Positions 45,565 to 57,700 of a DNA stretch of 64,000 nucleotides are shown piece by piece. The translations under genes and the position numbers were made by a program. How positions within the stretch are numbered: position 1 is the stretch's first letter; each line of letters begins with the position of its first letter. Source of the stretch: Moringa oleifera (Eukaryota; Streptophyta; Magnoliopsida; Brassicales; Moringaceae). The stretch covers positions 193,501-257,500 of the forward strand of contig JAJFZO010000413.1 in NCBI GenBank assembly GCA_021397835.1, given 5' to 3'. The notes beneath the pieces were generated by a model that was given only the letters and a program-made list of their open reading frames with translations, was not told where the DNA came from and did not search any database.

Positions 45565-45701
45565 CTGCAAAGTGAAACGAATTCAATGAGAAGCAAATTG
45601 TAATAAATGGATTAGAAACCAATCTCCCAAAGGAAAAGATCAAAAGCCTAGAATGAAAGAAATGAAAAAAATTAACATAAACAAGAAGGCAGGAAATTTA
45701 C
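45565..45701 (-). other. Probable 5' UTR intron of CAF1
   Basis: On the minus strand, ATTCTTGAG then GTAAAT (donor at 45701-45700) and TTTGCAG (acceptor ending 45565) then ATTTTCGAGCC. This puts the acceptor 81 nt upstream of the start codon. Confidence 0.55.
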
Positions 45702-46021
45702 CTCAAGAATCGCGAGGAGCGAAATTGCAACAGGAGGTCCCCTTGGTATAGGAAAATGTGAGGATTGGGGGCTAAGGAATGGATAGTGTTCTCTTTCTCG
45801 AACGTTTTTTCACAGGGAATTTGTAGGATTTTTAATGGAAATTTTCTTAACGGCCGATAAGGGAAAGGTTTTGTGGAAAGTGAAAAGATGAGGTGTGAGG
45901 TTTTAACAGAGGGACAAACAGAGAGGAGAAATATGTATAGGTGCTTCTGTGTGCTGTGTATTATCAGAAGATAGTGAATTTTGCAAGGGAAGGAGCTTTG
46001 GGAAAAAAGGGCTTCCTGCGC

Positions 46022-46027
46022 TTACAT
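46022..46027 (-). promoter_or_regulatory. AUG-UAA minimal upstream ORF in the probable CAF1 leader
   Basis: On the minus strand, ACC ATG TAA GCG: a start codon followed directly by a stop. It lies about 67-78 nt downstream of the candidate TATA box and upstream of the 5' UTR intron. Such minimal ORFs are known to stall ribosomes in plants (NIP5;1 is the model). Whether it is transcribed depends on the real start site. Confidence 0.35.
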
Positions 46028-46093
46028 GGTGACAGAGAAGATACAGTGAGAGATAAGCCAGGAAGAGAGACTCTGTAATCCCTTCGAAGCTGC

Positions 46094-46100
46094 TTATATA
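46094..46100 (-). promoter_or_regulatory. Candidate TATA box of CAF1
   Basis: TATATAA on the minus strand followed by GCAGC and a pyrimidine-rich start region, upstream of the putative leader intron. Confidence 0.4.
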
Positions 46101-48213
46101 CAGTTTCTCTTCCCCTTCTGTATCATTTGTTCCTTTATTTATTTATTTATTCATTTCTTTTTCTTTTCTTTCAGCTTTACTTTAAAAAAAGAACAGTAAT
46201 AATTTATTAAATTTTATGCATTTGGCTTTAATTTTAATTATAATCATCAATAATTCTTTGTGGGTGGAGGTGATGAATAAAACTTTTGTGCATATAAATG
46301 CAAGAAGTTTATTTTCTGAGTTCACTTCCACACTTAGGGGGTTAAAGCTTCCCCTTAGCAAGGGGGAGGTCCAATGAAAGCAGAGTCTTTCAAGAGAAGA
46401 ATGATTCATTAATTTTCATAACTGGGCAACACTTTTTCATTTTTTTTTTGTGAAATTATTTTTAAATTTTTTATTTTTTCAAGATTATAATAAAATATTT
46501 ATAAATTAATATTATTTTGATAAAATTTTCATTATAAATATATTAATTTAATTATAATTAATTTAATTAAAAATATATTAATACTTTTATTTTATTATAA
46601 TTATTTTCTTACATTATTTCATTCCCATGATGCATGATTATAATTATTTTATTTTTTATTTTTAAATAACATCTGTTTCATTAGATCCCTATTCTATTCC
46701 ACAATAGATTCGATCCCGCACCTACTACAAAAAGATAGTCATTCATCATACCCACTCTGCAGAGCTATGTTTCAGAGCTCTGGGAGGCTTCCACAGCAAT
46801 TGCTCAAAGTAACAAGGACAAAAGAATCAACAACACCCAGGGCACATCTGCAGCAGCATATCATTCATTTCAATGCACATACCTCCATTTCAAGTTATTT
46901 ATTTGTACAATCAAGGACAAGTGACCAATTTGAGAAATAATGCATTGACCTTATCACAAGAATTGAATAAATAAGATTTTCGCTTCGGGCAATGCATCAA
47001 GTTAAGCAATAAAACAGTGGGAAAGGTACATTGATGAAGATATCAATTGAATGCGCAGTGATCAAATACATATTTCTCTACTCAGCAAATCACCAAGTAT
47101 TGGCGAACATAGGTTGCCATCAATACATATCCACAAGTTGGAGATAGGAGCAGATAAAGAGGAAGAATGAGAGATCGTAATTCTTTTCCAATGTATCTTA
47201 CAAAGAATCAAAAACAGATTCTCTAACTAGGAGGTTTGCTTCAATATCTAGCTTTTAAAGTGTTATTCTCCAAAATTCTTTCCAATTGGTATCAAAGCAT
47301 CCATCATGTCTCTCAAATTGCAATCCTACAACAACCATAACAAAAAATTGTTATCAATTGTTATCAGTTTGACAAATCAGTTTCTAAGAAACAGGAAGAC
47401 TACTGCTAGTGCTGTCAAATTCATCAAATCTTTAACTGATTTACGATTATGACAGAAGCTTGATAGGAAGTTAGGAGAATAGGATCCAAGGTCATGCCAA
47501 CATAAACTAGCAGATGGCTATCATAACCTTTCGTGCCAGAAATAACCAAATGAGTATGCAGACTACAGAGAAATACCAGATAACTAATATCAACAAGAGA
47601 CTCTCCATGTTCTGGCCACTACTTTGGAGAATCCCCAGGTAAGTATGGTTCAAGTAATATCAACATTTAACCATCCAACTCTTACAAAATCAATTCTTAA
47701 CTAACCATCACCTATAGAATTTCTCTACAAATTCTATAACATCAAACAACACATATCAAGATCAAGAGCCAACTTTTTACTATCCAATCCTGACCAGCTT
47801 ACATTTTCACTAAGAGAATATCATCTAATCTATTCCACATACCAATTTAAAACAGAACACCTACTCTCAGGAAAATTCCCCTTTTTATCTCGTTTGACAT
47901 GTTTAGCATAACAGAAAATTCATTTTAAGGAAAATGCTACAGTTCACTTTCCAACACAAAAAGACAAGAGAACACCCATGAATATTCAGTGCACAGCAAC
48001 ACAAAGAAGTTGAAAATGTTACACAACAATTAGCAGTTATTACTACAATTGCACATCACTAAGCATATGACCTGACATCAACATTAAGATGGCAAAGATT
48101 TTTCAACCAATATTCTCGATTCTAATCAACAGAAAATTACAAGTTAACTCATCAAAAATAGAAAACTAAACCTTAATGTGGATGCTGTATACACCACATA
48201 CATCTTCAAACAA
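46101..48213. other. CAF1 distal promoter, AT-rich block and RTF2 3' flank
   Basis: 46430-46680 is a short AT-rich block like the others in the window. 46680-48213 is moderately AT-rich with no coding signal and no conserved family words. Confidence 0.5.
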
Positions 48214-49398
48214 TCAGTTTCTACCAAGAGGAAGTGATCTACAAGTAAATGTCTCCTTGAAATCTGATTTCTTTGAAGAAGTAAATATGGAAGCATACAC
48301 TTCCTTATTAGCATGAGGCGGTGCCATATCAGCAGCTTTATATCTCTTCACTGCAAGACCCTTACTGCAAAGACCACCCTTGGCATTCTCAACCTTTCTG
48401 TTTCCTTCCACTTTGGGCAAAACCTTCTCCGTACCCATCTTGACATCAAGGCCACGTTTCACCCCACTCAATAGCTTTGAATCCAAACCACCCTCCTCTC
48501 CACCATTCAGTATAACAGCTTCCTCATTCTTAACCTTCTTTGCCGCAGTCTTCTTCTCCTTCAATTTTGCCTTCTCTTTCAATTTTGCCTTCTCATCCTC
48601 TTCCATCCTCTCTCTCAATGCGGCTACTTCCTCCTCACTCCCATTTATCACAATCTTATCCAACTCCTTGAACTCCTTATGGCAGACCAAGCATGAGGAA
48701 GACTTTACCTCTTTCAATGCCTTGGCGCTCAATACATGCCCACATCCCTTCAGCGCAAAAAACCTATACTTCCCATTAAACTCGAGTCCCGTTATTGGGC
48801 ATTGAAATCGCGCATTACCGCCACTACGGAATTTATCAGACCCAGGAACTGTTGTGAGCTTAATATTCACCATGTCTTTTAACCCCTTTATGTACCGAAA
48901 CTCTTTTGGCAACCTCTTCGATAACAAAGCCTCCACCAAAGCTTCCTTGTTGAACATGTTGCCCAGAAGATCGATAACGCATGGTTCTCTCAGGGGTTCA
49001 TTAGATAAAGCGCAGTTAAGCCACTTGGAGAGCCTCTGCTCATTTGGGTCCACTTTATCGGGCTTTCTCTCGGCGTACATGTTGAGGTAGCAGTCTCGGG
49101 ACTCGGCCCCCGTAGCACCGCCATCGCCGCCTCCTCCCCGGGTGCGTGAATGCAAAACAAGGGTGGATAGAGGGGCAATTCGAGAAATTGAGATCTGAGT
49201 GGATTCATCTAAAGGTTTCCCATTGAGAGAGAAGTAGTAATCAGAGGACGATGAGTGTTGGGAGGGGAGGAGAAAGGAATTGAGACGGTGAAGGGTAAGG
49301 GACTGGGTTGGGTCTAGGGTTAGGGTTTGAATTTGGTGGTGGTGTGGGGATTGGATGAAGATTTGAAGATGGTGGTGGGTTTGGGTTTTGGTATGCAT
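48214..49398 (-). CDS. RTF2: RTF2 (replication termination factor 2) with an N-terminal ubiquitin-like region, 394 aa
   Basis: RTF2 proteins have a RING-like C2HC2 fold and act at replication forks; the Arabidopsis protein has also been linked to pre-mRNA splicing. Intronless. The RTF2 core starts about residue 105 (YLNMYAERKPDKVDPNEQRL), with the first RING-like half WLNCALSNEPLREPCVIDLLGNMF and the second FQCPITGLEFNGKYRFFALKGCGHVLS then CLVCHKEF. Lys/Glu-rich coil and basic regions follow, ending SRSLPLGRN-like (CRSLPLGRN). Residues 10-90 look like ubiquitin: LQIFIQSP at the start, LNGKPLDESTQIS in the middle and STLVLHSRTRGG at the end. The start ATG at 49398 is the first in frame that includes this domain. 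I consider the RTF2 call secure and the ubiquitin-like call strong by eye. Confidence 0.93.
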   Translation of the reverse strand: MHTKTQTHHHLQIFIQSPHHHQIQTLTLDPTQSLTLHRLNSFLLPSQHSSSSDYYFSLNGKPLDESTQISISRIAPLSTLVLHSRTRGGGGDGGATGAESRDCYLNMYAERKPDKVDPNEQRLSKWLNCALSNEPLREPCVIDLLGNMFNKEALVEALLSKRLPKEFRYIKGLKDMVNIKLTTVPGSDKFRSGGNARFQCPITGLEFNGKYRFFALKGCGHVLSAKALKEVKSSSCLVCHKEFKELDKIVINGSEEEVAALRERMEEDEKAKLKEKAKLKEKKTAAKKVKNEEAVILNGGEEGGLDSKLLSGVKRGLDVKMGTEKVLPKVEGNRKVENAKGGLCSKGLAVKRYKAADMAPPHANKEVYASIFTSSKKSDFKETFTCRSLPLGRN

Positions 49399-52300
49399 TC
49401 TCTAGACGGGTTCCAGGGTTTCCGATATTAGAGATTGAAGACGTGGAGGGAGTAATCTTGCAGCGGTGAACTTGGCACTTGGAAAGCGGAACGGGATTGA
49501 TCGCGGGAACAGAATTTGACAGGAGCCTCACAGGTGCGGTTGATAAGTAGGTTTCTTCGCCGGCTGTCAAAATTTTATAAACTTTTAAAACGGGTATCTA
49601 AAAAATAAAAAGAAAAAAGAAAAAGAAGAAAAAGGTGAGGCAAGGGCTGTTATTTTAGGACAGTTTAATAAATAGAACTCTTTCTTTGTTATCTCTTTAG
49701 CTTTCTAATTTATTTAATTTGGATTAACTCTCACCTGTTTTGAAATTTTTTTAAATGATAATATTTGTTGATTTATTTAAATTTTAATTCTAAACATTAT
49801 TTAAAAAATTTAATAATATTTTTATTATTAATTATCTTAAGGATGATTTTAAATAAATTTTATTTTAAAATTATGTTTTATATTTAAATAATTTATAAAT
49901 TTTTAAACTATTTTTTTATAAATTTCTAATGATATAACATTAAAAAATTAGGATTCAAAAATTTTAAAATTTTTTATGAGGACAAATTTTAATATTTCAA
50001 ATCAAAATTTATCATACAAAATTCTTTAGTTTTTAATTTTTAAATTATAGTATAAATTTTTCTAAAAAAAAATTAATTTGAATTAATTAAAAATTTAAAT
50101 TTAAATATGTAATTAAAAAATTTTAAACTACTAAAAATTAAATTTTGATACTTGTTTTTATTTTTTCTTCAACAAGCTCATTACGATCTCTAATGAATCC
50201 TTTGTCCCTGACCTTTAATAAATCGGAGCCCCGACTTCCTCCGGAGTGAGAACCTATTTTCTTTATTTGCAAGTAGAACTCAGTCTACCGCTCTCCCTCA
50301 GCTTCACCTTCTACTTCAAGGTTAGTACTTTGACCTTTTTCCGTGTGTTTTTTCTCTCTATTTTCTACTGTCATTGTATATATATACACGTCTGATATGG
50401 ATGTGCGTAAGCTGTCGCCTCTTTATTTTGCTAGTTGAACATCTGTTTTGTTAGAGTAAATGGTGCAGGACAAATGATTTTACTGATGACGTATCATTGC
50501 CTTGGGTGCTCGATTTAGCTCACTGTGCACTGGTTATGATGTATGAGTTGATCTCACTTTAATTAGTTATTGGGTACGTCGTTTCAAATGTGTTTGAATG
50601 AAAACTTAAAAAGAGTATGAAAAGAATTTTGGCCCTATTTGGTACGAGGGTGATGCGAGAGGAAAGAAAATTGGAAAATTAAGATTGTTTTCTTACATAT
50701 ACAAATCACACTTGTTAAAACTGGAGGCTGTAAATAAGATGATAGGAGTTGTAATTTTTTTTCCTTCCCTTCCAACTGCTTATATCCGCACACACCTTTC
50801 CATTTTCTCTGCCAAAAGAGAACCAATCATACCTAATATGACTATGGGAAGGAGATTTTTTCAATGTACAATGATTCTTGTTGGAAGTGAAGCTATCTTT
50901 GGTTAGAGTTCTACTTTGTTAAGCTTAAATGCGAAAAGGGAAGTTTTATTATGTAGTTTTATCTATTGGAATGTTTATTTTATGACTGGCTTTGTCTTTT
51001 TCTCATCTGGAATCAGGAAGTAGAATTGAGGCCTCAGTATCAGCCAGTAGAATGTCAAGACAGTGAAGTGTAGTTTATTTGTTAAGAGTCATCTTAGTGT
51101 CAGAGTTGGTATGATAGAGTGGAAACTATTATCTTATTATGTACCCTAATGTATGTTTGGATTTGATTTTCAGTTTCTTGTTCCCAAAACAATTGGTAAT
51201 GAAAAGAGAAAATACCTTCCTTTTATTTCTAGATTCATGTTGGGAACAGTTTTCACAAACACTTAGTAAATTATTCTTATGAACAAAACCTTCATTATAA
51301 TTATTTCACTAATTATCTTGTTGTTTTGGTGCCTTGTGCTTAGTAGTTTTGTTCTTGCATGACTATGTACTAAAAAGTTATTTTGTTGTGACTGCTCTTT
51401 AAGAAATAGCTGAGGGGTTTTGTTCAATATTGAGCATCTTGTTATTCAGGTAAGTTAATAATTTCTGCCAATTCATTTCAGTATGAAAATCTCCCCCCAA
51501 AAGGTCTGTGTAGTTACTAATAGAATAACAACCATCAGAATTAACCCCTGAAAATGAGCACATCAGTGAATCTTCTCTTCCTGTTTCCCTTGTAGATTTC
51601 TGCATCCTGAAAAGCTCCCTCGAGCCTGGTTTCTGGTATCATTGACTGTGTCACTCTGTGTTGAGACCATAAAAATTACCCCGGCTGCATCAAGTTGTCT
51701 TTGAATTTTATGAAAGATGATAAAAAAACCCTTTCCATCTGCGTTTGAGATTATATGTTGTTCTCAACCATTGCCCCAGCTCCCCTCACACCAAAACAAT
51801 GATAATGATGTTGATAAATGAACACAAATAAACACAGAAAAGAAAACATTCTGAAGATGTGACTTGATATAAATTGCATCTGAGCTGCTATGGGGGATCT
51901 ATTTTTATGATTTCCCTTTCATCTTGGTTTCTGTTTTCTTCTTCAAAGTGTTCCATTTAATTATGTAATCCCTTCCTACCTGTTTGTATATGTATCTGTT
52001 CCTTATTTTCATTTATTGGTTTTACAGAGAAAGAAGGTATTGATGTGGCCGACACTTCCAATTAAGCTGTCCTAGGTAAGCCCATGGACACCATGACAGC
52101 CTTGCAGCTTGGGCTGAGGAAGTCATTGGCTCATTGTGGGCTTTCAAGGCAGCTGGATGAAAATGTCAAGCTGATTTAAAAGCATGCTGCATGGTTTGTA
52201 TGTTAGTTGAGGACTGCAACCAGCCAGATTATGTTAGGTTGGTCCAGGCACTCTGACCATAGAGTCAGCATGATGCCGTGCCTAGTGCAAAAATGCTTAG

Positions 52301-54499
52301 GCGAGTGGGCTGGTGTGTGTGAAATTTCTTTGCAAATTTACAATTCAATGGCATGTAATAATTATGGCAAAAACTTAGATGGTACCTTTTGATTTTATAT
52401 ATAAAATCTTTTTCTATGATGCCATATATGTTACTGTTGCAGGAAAACAATTAAAATTGCAGTCAATTCTCTTAAGATTAATCTAATTATTTGTATTATG
52501 CTAGTAGTTGCTTGTTGAGAATTCATTAACTCACTATCTCTCTTTGTATGTTTGCCCCCTACTGTCAGTGAGATATTCATGAAAAGAAGTTGTAACACTT
52601 TATTTCATCTATGCTTGCAGTTGTGCGAGATTGATTCTGAAGGGAAAGCAAGAAAGGTGGTTTGTTGCTCCTGTGTTGTTGTGAAGGTATGCTATCCTTT
52701 TGTTTTCTTTTTTTTTTTGGTTGGGCAGGGAGGAAGGGAGAGGGTGGTAGTGTTGCAGGAAGGGCTCTGATGAGAGTTTAACTGTACAATCTGAGTTTTT
52801 GTGCTAAATAGATAATCTATTGATAGTATTCTGCAGGATTTCAGGGAACAAACAGTGGGAATTAATGTTATTCAAGAGGATTTGAAGTCCCATTGAGTAA
52901 GCAATTTTGTAATGAAATCAGGCTCTTCTAATACAGGTTGAGGCTTTTGGTGGGGCTGTGTTGCTTCTCATCTATCATCTATGACACTGGATTTTTTAAC
53001 AGATAAGTTAAACTGGTTGGGCATCTTCAGTTGTTTTGCAGTTTCAATATTCAATTTGATGGCTGAATTGCCCAGTCATGTGCAGGATGCATGCTTCTGT
53101 GTATCAATCACTCAAACTTTTGCTTTTAAAGTGTGTTTGATCTGTGTTTTACTTCTTATTTGTATTGTTTAATGTTCTGTTATTCAATGATAGTTTTCTT
53201 TAAAAAATATAATTTGGACCCAGTGATGAAGAACCAAATGTTCCCAAACAATCTGGCTTTTTTAGCGGAGGAAGATAAGGGTAATGCATCAGCCTACTTC
53301 ATTTTAGAAAGTAAGCTTGGCAAGGCAATATCATGAGGAATATATCTTGAATTGTTTATTATGTTTGTGCTAGAAAAGGTCAGGCAAATTTTTGATACAT
53401 AGACAGGCAGAAGGGTAGATTTCTGTCTCAGCTGGATGTGTCTCTTCTTTTAATTTCCTTTTTTACTTTCCAGAGGGGTATGAGTAGATGAGGTCTAGCA
53501 AAGCAAAGGTCTCCCTGACAACAGGAGGACCCAGTGGGCCGAAACCCTGTGTGTTTGGTTTTGATGGCATTACGAGCTCCAACATGGTCCCTTCATATTC
53601 CATGGCTAAAAATATTATGGCTACATTAAAAAAAAAAAAGCTCAGAAATGGACAAAGTGACTGACAGCCTAATGATCAGTCCATGTCAAGTGTGATTTTT
53701 GTGGGCTATTAGATCCACAAAAATGGAAATAATTTATGAGGTTGTGCCTCAAAGGTCTCAACTCCTGGTTCTGCTTCCATCTCAGCCATAAACCAACTAC
53801 CCTGCCTTAAACCCTCTACTTCCCCATGCTTCAACTGTCAGCAACCCCTTTTCTGCTTTATGATCAAGCTGCCTTCACTTAATCGCACTGCCCCAGTGAA
53901 AGGCCCCTCCCTCATTGCAAAATGCAATAAAGGAGAACTGACAAGTAACACTCTGTGACTGGACGTCAGAATTTGAAACTATAATTCTGTGATTATTTCA
54001 ATTTTTGGTCAGCGTCATAGTAACTGCAGTTTTTGGGACGCGGAGAAGGAGGTGTTGAGGTTGGGCACAGCATTCTATGCTATGGTGAATAGCTTTTTTG
54101 GTATCGTCAGTTATATGAGCACTACAAGGCAAGGATAAGGAATGGTGGATTGTAGCTCCTGTTAATGGTATGCCCATAAGGAAAAAAGGACAAAACCATA
54201 AACTCAATTGCATAAGAGTCTCTTCTTTTATAGCTAACAGAGGATGGAAAGATGGGTTAGAATCTATGACAATAAAGGAGAATTAAGGAAAGTGAAGCAG
54301 CGGAGAAAACGAGGCCAACTAAAATTTAATTTGAAGCGGTTGAGGGAACTTGAATGGCCACCCCGTTAATATCTTTAAACACAAGGGTCAAAAACATGAG
54401 CAATAACCTCTCGTCACTTGGCACGCTGTCAACCACCTATCTACACTCCCTTGAGTCCTTGACCCAGACTTACCTTGGCATTGTGGCTCCGCTTTTCCC
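49399..54499. other. Large intergenic region; AT-rich block and possible spliced transcript of unknown function
   Basis: 49740-50160 is AT-rich. From about 50240 a less AT-rich stretch resembles a leader exon ending CTTCAAG with a GT donor at 50321. Further on are exon-like pieces: 52031-52075 (after TTTTACAG, ending CCTAG before GTAAGC), 52621-52687 (after GCTTGCAG, ending GTGAAG before GTATGC) and 52837 to about 52897 (after TCTGCAG). The last two join in frame to a peptide ending DFREQTVGINVIQEDLKSH and a stop. A 31-codon frame MDTMTALQLGLRKSL... begins at 52084. I recognise no protein family. From 53400 on the sequence is GAPDH-gene promoter region. Confidence 0.35.
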
Positions 54500-54507
54500 T
54501 ATATATA
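54500..54507 (+). promoter_or_regulatory. Candidate TATA box of the GAPN gene
   Basis: TATATATA preceded by TTTTCCC, about 255 nt upstream of the start codon. A CT-rich microsatellite (about 54619-54648) lies between, in the predicted leader. Confidence 0.45.
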
Positions 54508-54757
54508 TGTACATTCACAAGAAACCGTTTGCCAAATCAGTGACCCAAAACACCACAAGCAACCAACGCCAAACCCACAATTCACTTTGTCTGAGCTTCA
54601 CCTTTTCACTGCTCACAGCCTCTCTCTCTCTCTCCCTCTCTCTCTCCACAGCAAACACCAAAGGAGAGCAGAGAGAAGTTTTGAGCACATTCCGAGTTTT
54701 TATTGTGTCTGTTTAGTTTCCTAGGTAAAATTCGGGTTTTTGTTATTTCATTTGACA

Positions 54758-57700
54758 ATGGCCGGGACTGGAGTGTTTGCAGAAATATTGGATGGAGATG
54801 TGTACAAGTACTACTCAGATGGACAATGGAACAAGTCTTCTTCCGCTAAGACTGTTTCCATTATCAACCCAACTACAAGAAAAACCCACTACAAGGTTCA
54901 AGGTATGCATGTGCTAATTCTAAGTTTTAATTAATCAAATGATCATCTGTTTATAGTGTTTCTTTTGAAGCTTTGCCGGGCTGAGTTTGGAATTTGGCTA
55001 GCTAAGGTTATTGTTTACTTTAATTGATCACGTAGGACTTCCACACATAAACATAATGGTTTCCCAAAGATGCTGTTGGATATAACATGTTTTATTCCTC
55101 CTGTTCTGTTTCTCTTTTGGTATCTGAGACGTGAACAACTTGTCATATTAAAAAGAGTGAAAAGAATGAAGGATACATGATACTTCGTTAAATTAGGCCA
55201 CATTGTTGAATCGTGATCAAGGAAGCTCAAGTTAATGTCTAGTTAGCTCTTGCTTTTCTCTTCCTTCCATGCCCTTTTCCAGAAATCAAATAGGAAGTGA
55301 CAGTAAAAAAGTGAAATAATGCCTGATTTCTGTTCAGCCGGTTTGCTTATATGCTTCATTATGGCCTTCAAAAGCTTGTACTCAGGAAGAGGTAAACAAG
55401 GTTATGGAATTAGCAAAATGTGCACAAAAATCATGGGCAAAAACTCCTCTTTGGAAGCGAGCAGAGCTTCTTCACAAGGCTGCTGCTATCCTTAAGGAGC
55501 ACAAAGCTCCTATTGCTGAGTGCCTTGTGAAAGAAATAGCAAAACCCGCTAAAGATGCAGTTACGGAGGTAACTTTGTTCTTATAGTTTTTGTGTTTGCA
55601 TTAAATTTATTATCGAACCTTTAACTTATCATCATAAGGAGAATGGTAAGCCAAATGCTTATGTTTTGACTTCATGAAGGTTGTAAGGTCTGGAGATCTG
55701 GTTTCTTATTGTGCTGAAGAAGGGGTTAGGATTCTTGGAGAAGGGAAGTTCTTGGTATCAGATAGCTTCCCTGGAAACGAGAGGACCAAGTACTGTCTCA
55801 CTTCCAAGGTGCGTTATCAGCTCTTTCTGATCAATAAATCCCCTTACATATCTTATTAAAGTATTTCACCTAAAGCTCCTGGGAGTGCCTTAACTTGGTG
55901 CTATGGAGGTCGAATTTTATGCAGGCTTGAGTCCACAATATGGGCATTAAAATATGGACTGATCATTGAATCACTATTAGTCGAAAGATGGAGATGAGTA
56001 TGTGATAAACTTTGTTTGTTTGGTGATGTCAGCAATAAACTAACAAATGCTTTGGGAGCTGTGCAAGCTTTTGGACAGGTCTGAAAAGTCAGTAATTTAC
56101 CAAAAGTTAGGATTAAAGTTTATTCAAGCATGCTCATATTTTGAAACCTTTGAATATTAATATTTGGTCTATAACTTTTGTTGTGAGCCAGAGTAATTCT
56201 TGACATGGCAAGCCTGATATATGAAGGCAAACTGTCCTCTGGGATTGTTTGGCATCTATAATCTTAAGAGCATGGCAATATTTGGGCATAAATGGTTTCA
56301 CATGCCTCTCTGTTGAGGCTTGAGGGTTCTATCGTGTTTGGTAGTGTGACAGGTTGAAGATGAGAGATATTCTGCTAAACGATTTGAAACAATGTCAGCA
56401 GATTTATTTCTTTCCCTCTCTGTTTTCTTTTCCATACTTCTTTTTCTTGTCTTGGTTCTCCTAGATGTTGCCATAATATTTCCGTTACTTTCTGTTGTCA
56501 TGTTGTCATCAATTCCACCACCTAGTAATATCTACTTTATCCAAGTTCACTCTGATTATCATTATCTATGCTATATAAGAAAAGTTAAAAGTTCTGATGA
56601 ATAAATATACACATTGAGGATTCAGCAAGCAAGAGTAGAAGTGCAACTTCAGAATGAAGTCTGGAGTGAAATGCTTAGTGCACATTCCATAAACTGATCA
56701 CAGTACATGGCATGAGATTGATATAACCAATCTATTATAGGATTTAAAATTACCTCGGTTATCTACACACTCCAGAAAGGTTGAGGGGTACAAACTAAAA
56801 CCAACCAAATAAAATATATATTTGTTCACATTAAATATGTCGGGTGGATGGTGTTCTTCTAACCTTTGCTGCATGGCAGCTCCACTTTGTATGACATGGT
56901 TTACAATGGAAGTTCTGTGTAAACTGCAGATTCCACTTGGTGTGGTGTTAGCCATTCCACCATTCAATTATCCTGTTAACCTGGCTGTCTCAAAAATTGC
57001 TCCTGCATTAATTGCTGGAAACTCCCTTGTGCTCAAGCCTCCAACTCAGGTATTTTGACTTTAAGTTAGGTCATGTATGACACTGCCAGTTTTTTTCTTT
57101 TTCTTTTTTTTTTTTTCACTGGAAATGTAACTTTTTTCCTTTTTAAGCTAGATAACTCTCTGAATCTCAAACATCACCTTCTTCCAGGGAGCTGTGTCTT
57201 GCCTTCATATGGTGCACTGCTTTCACTTGGCTGGTTTCCCTAAAGGCCTTATCAGCTGTGTCACTGGGAAAGGCTCTGAGATTGGTGACTTCCTTACCAT
57301 GCATCCGGGGGTGAACTGTATAAGGTAAATTTCCACCTTTCACCATACAGTAGCTCCTCCCTTTCTCTGGTTTCTTAAAAGGACTAGTAACTGTGTTTGT
57401 CTTTGGGTCAGCTTTACCGGCGGTGACACTGGAATTGCTATTTCAAAGAAGGCAGGGATGATCCCTCTTCAGATGGAGTTGGGAGGAAAAGACGCCTGCA
57501 TTGTGCTTGAGGATGCTGATCTAGATTTGGTCGCAGCAAACATAATTAAAGGAGGATTTTCTTACAGGTAGACTGACATCTTGAATAGTATTGATAATGT
57601 GGCATTTGGCACAAAACCAAAGTCCTCCTGTGAATTGGGTGGAGTGCAAGAAACATCATTCTTATTTTTCATAGATCATTTCATTCATATAAAGTTTTCC

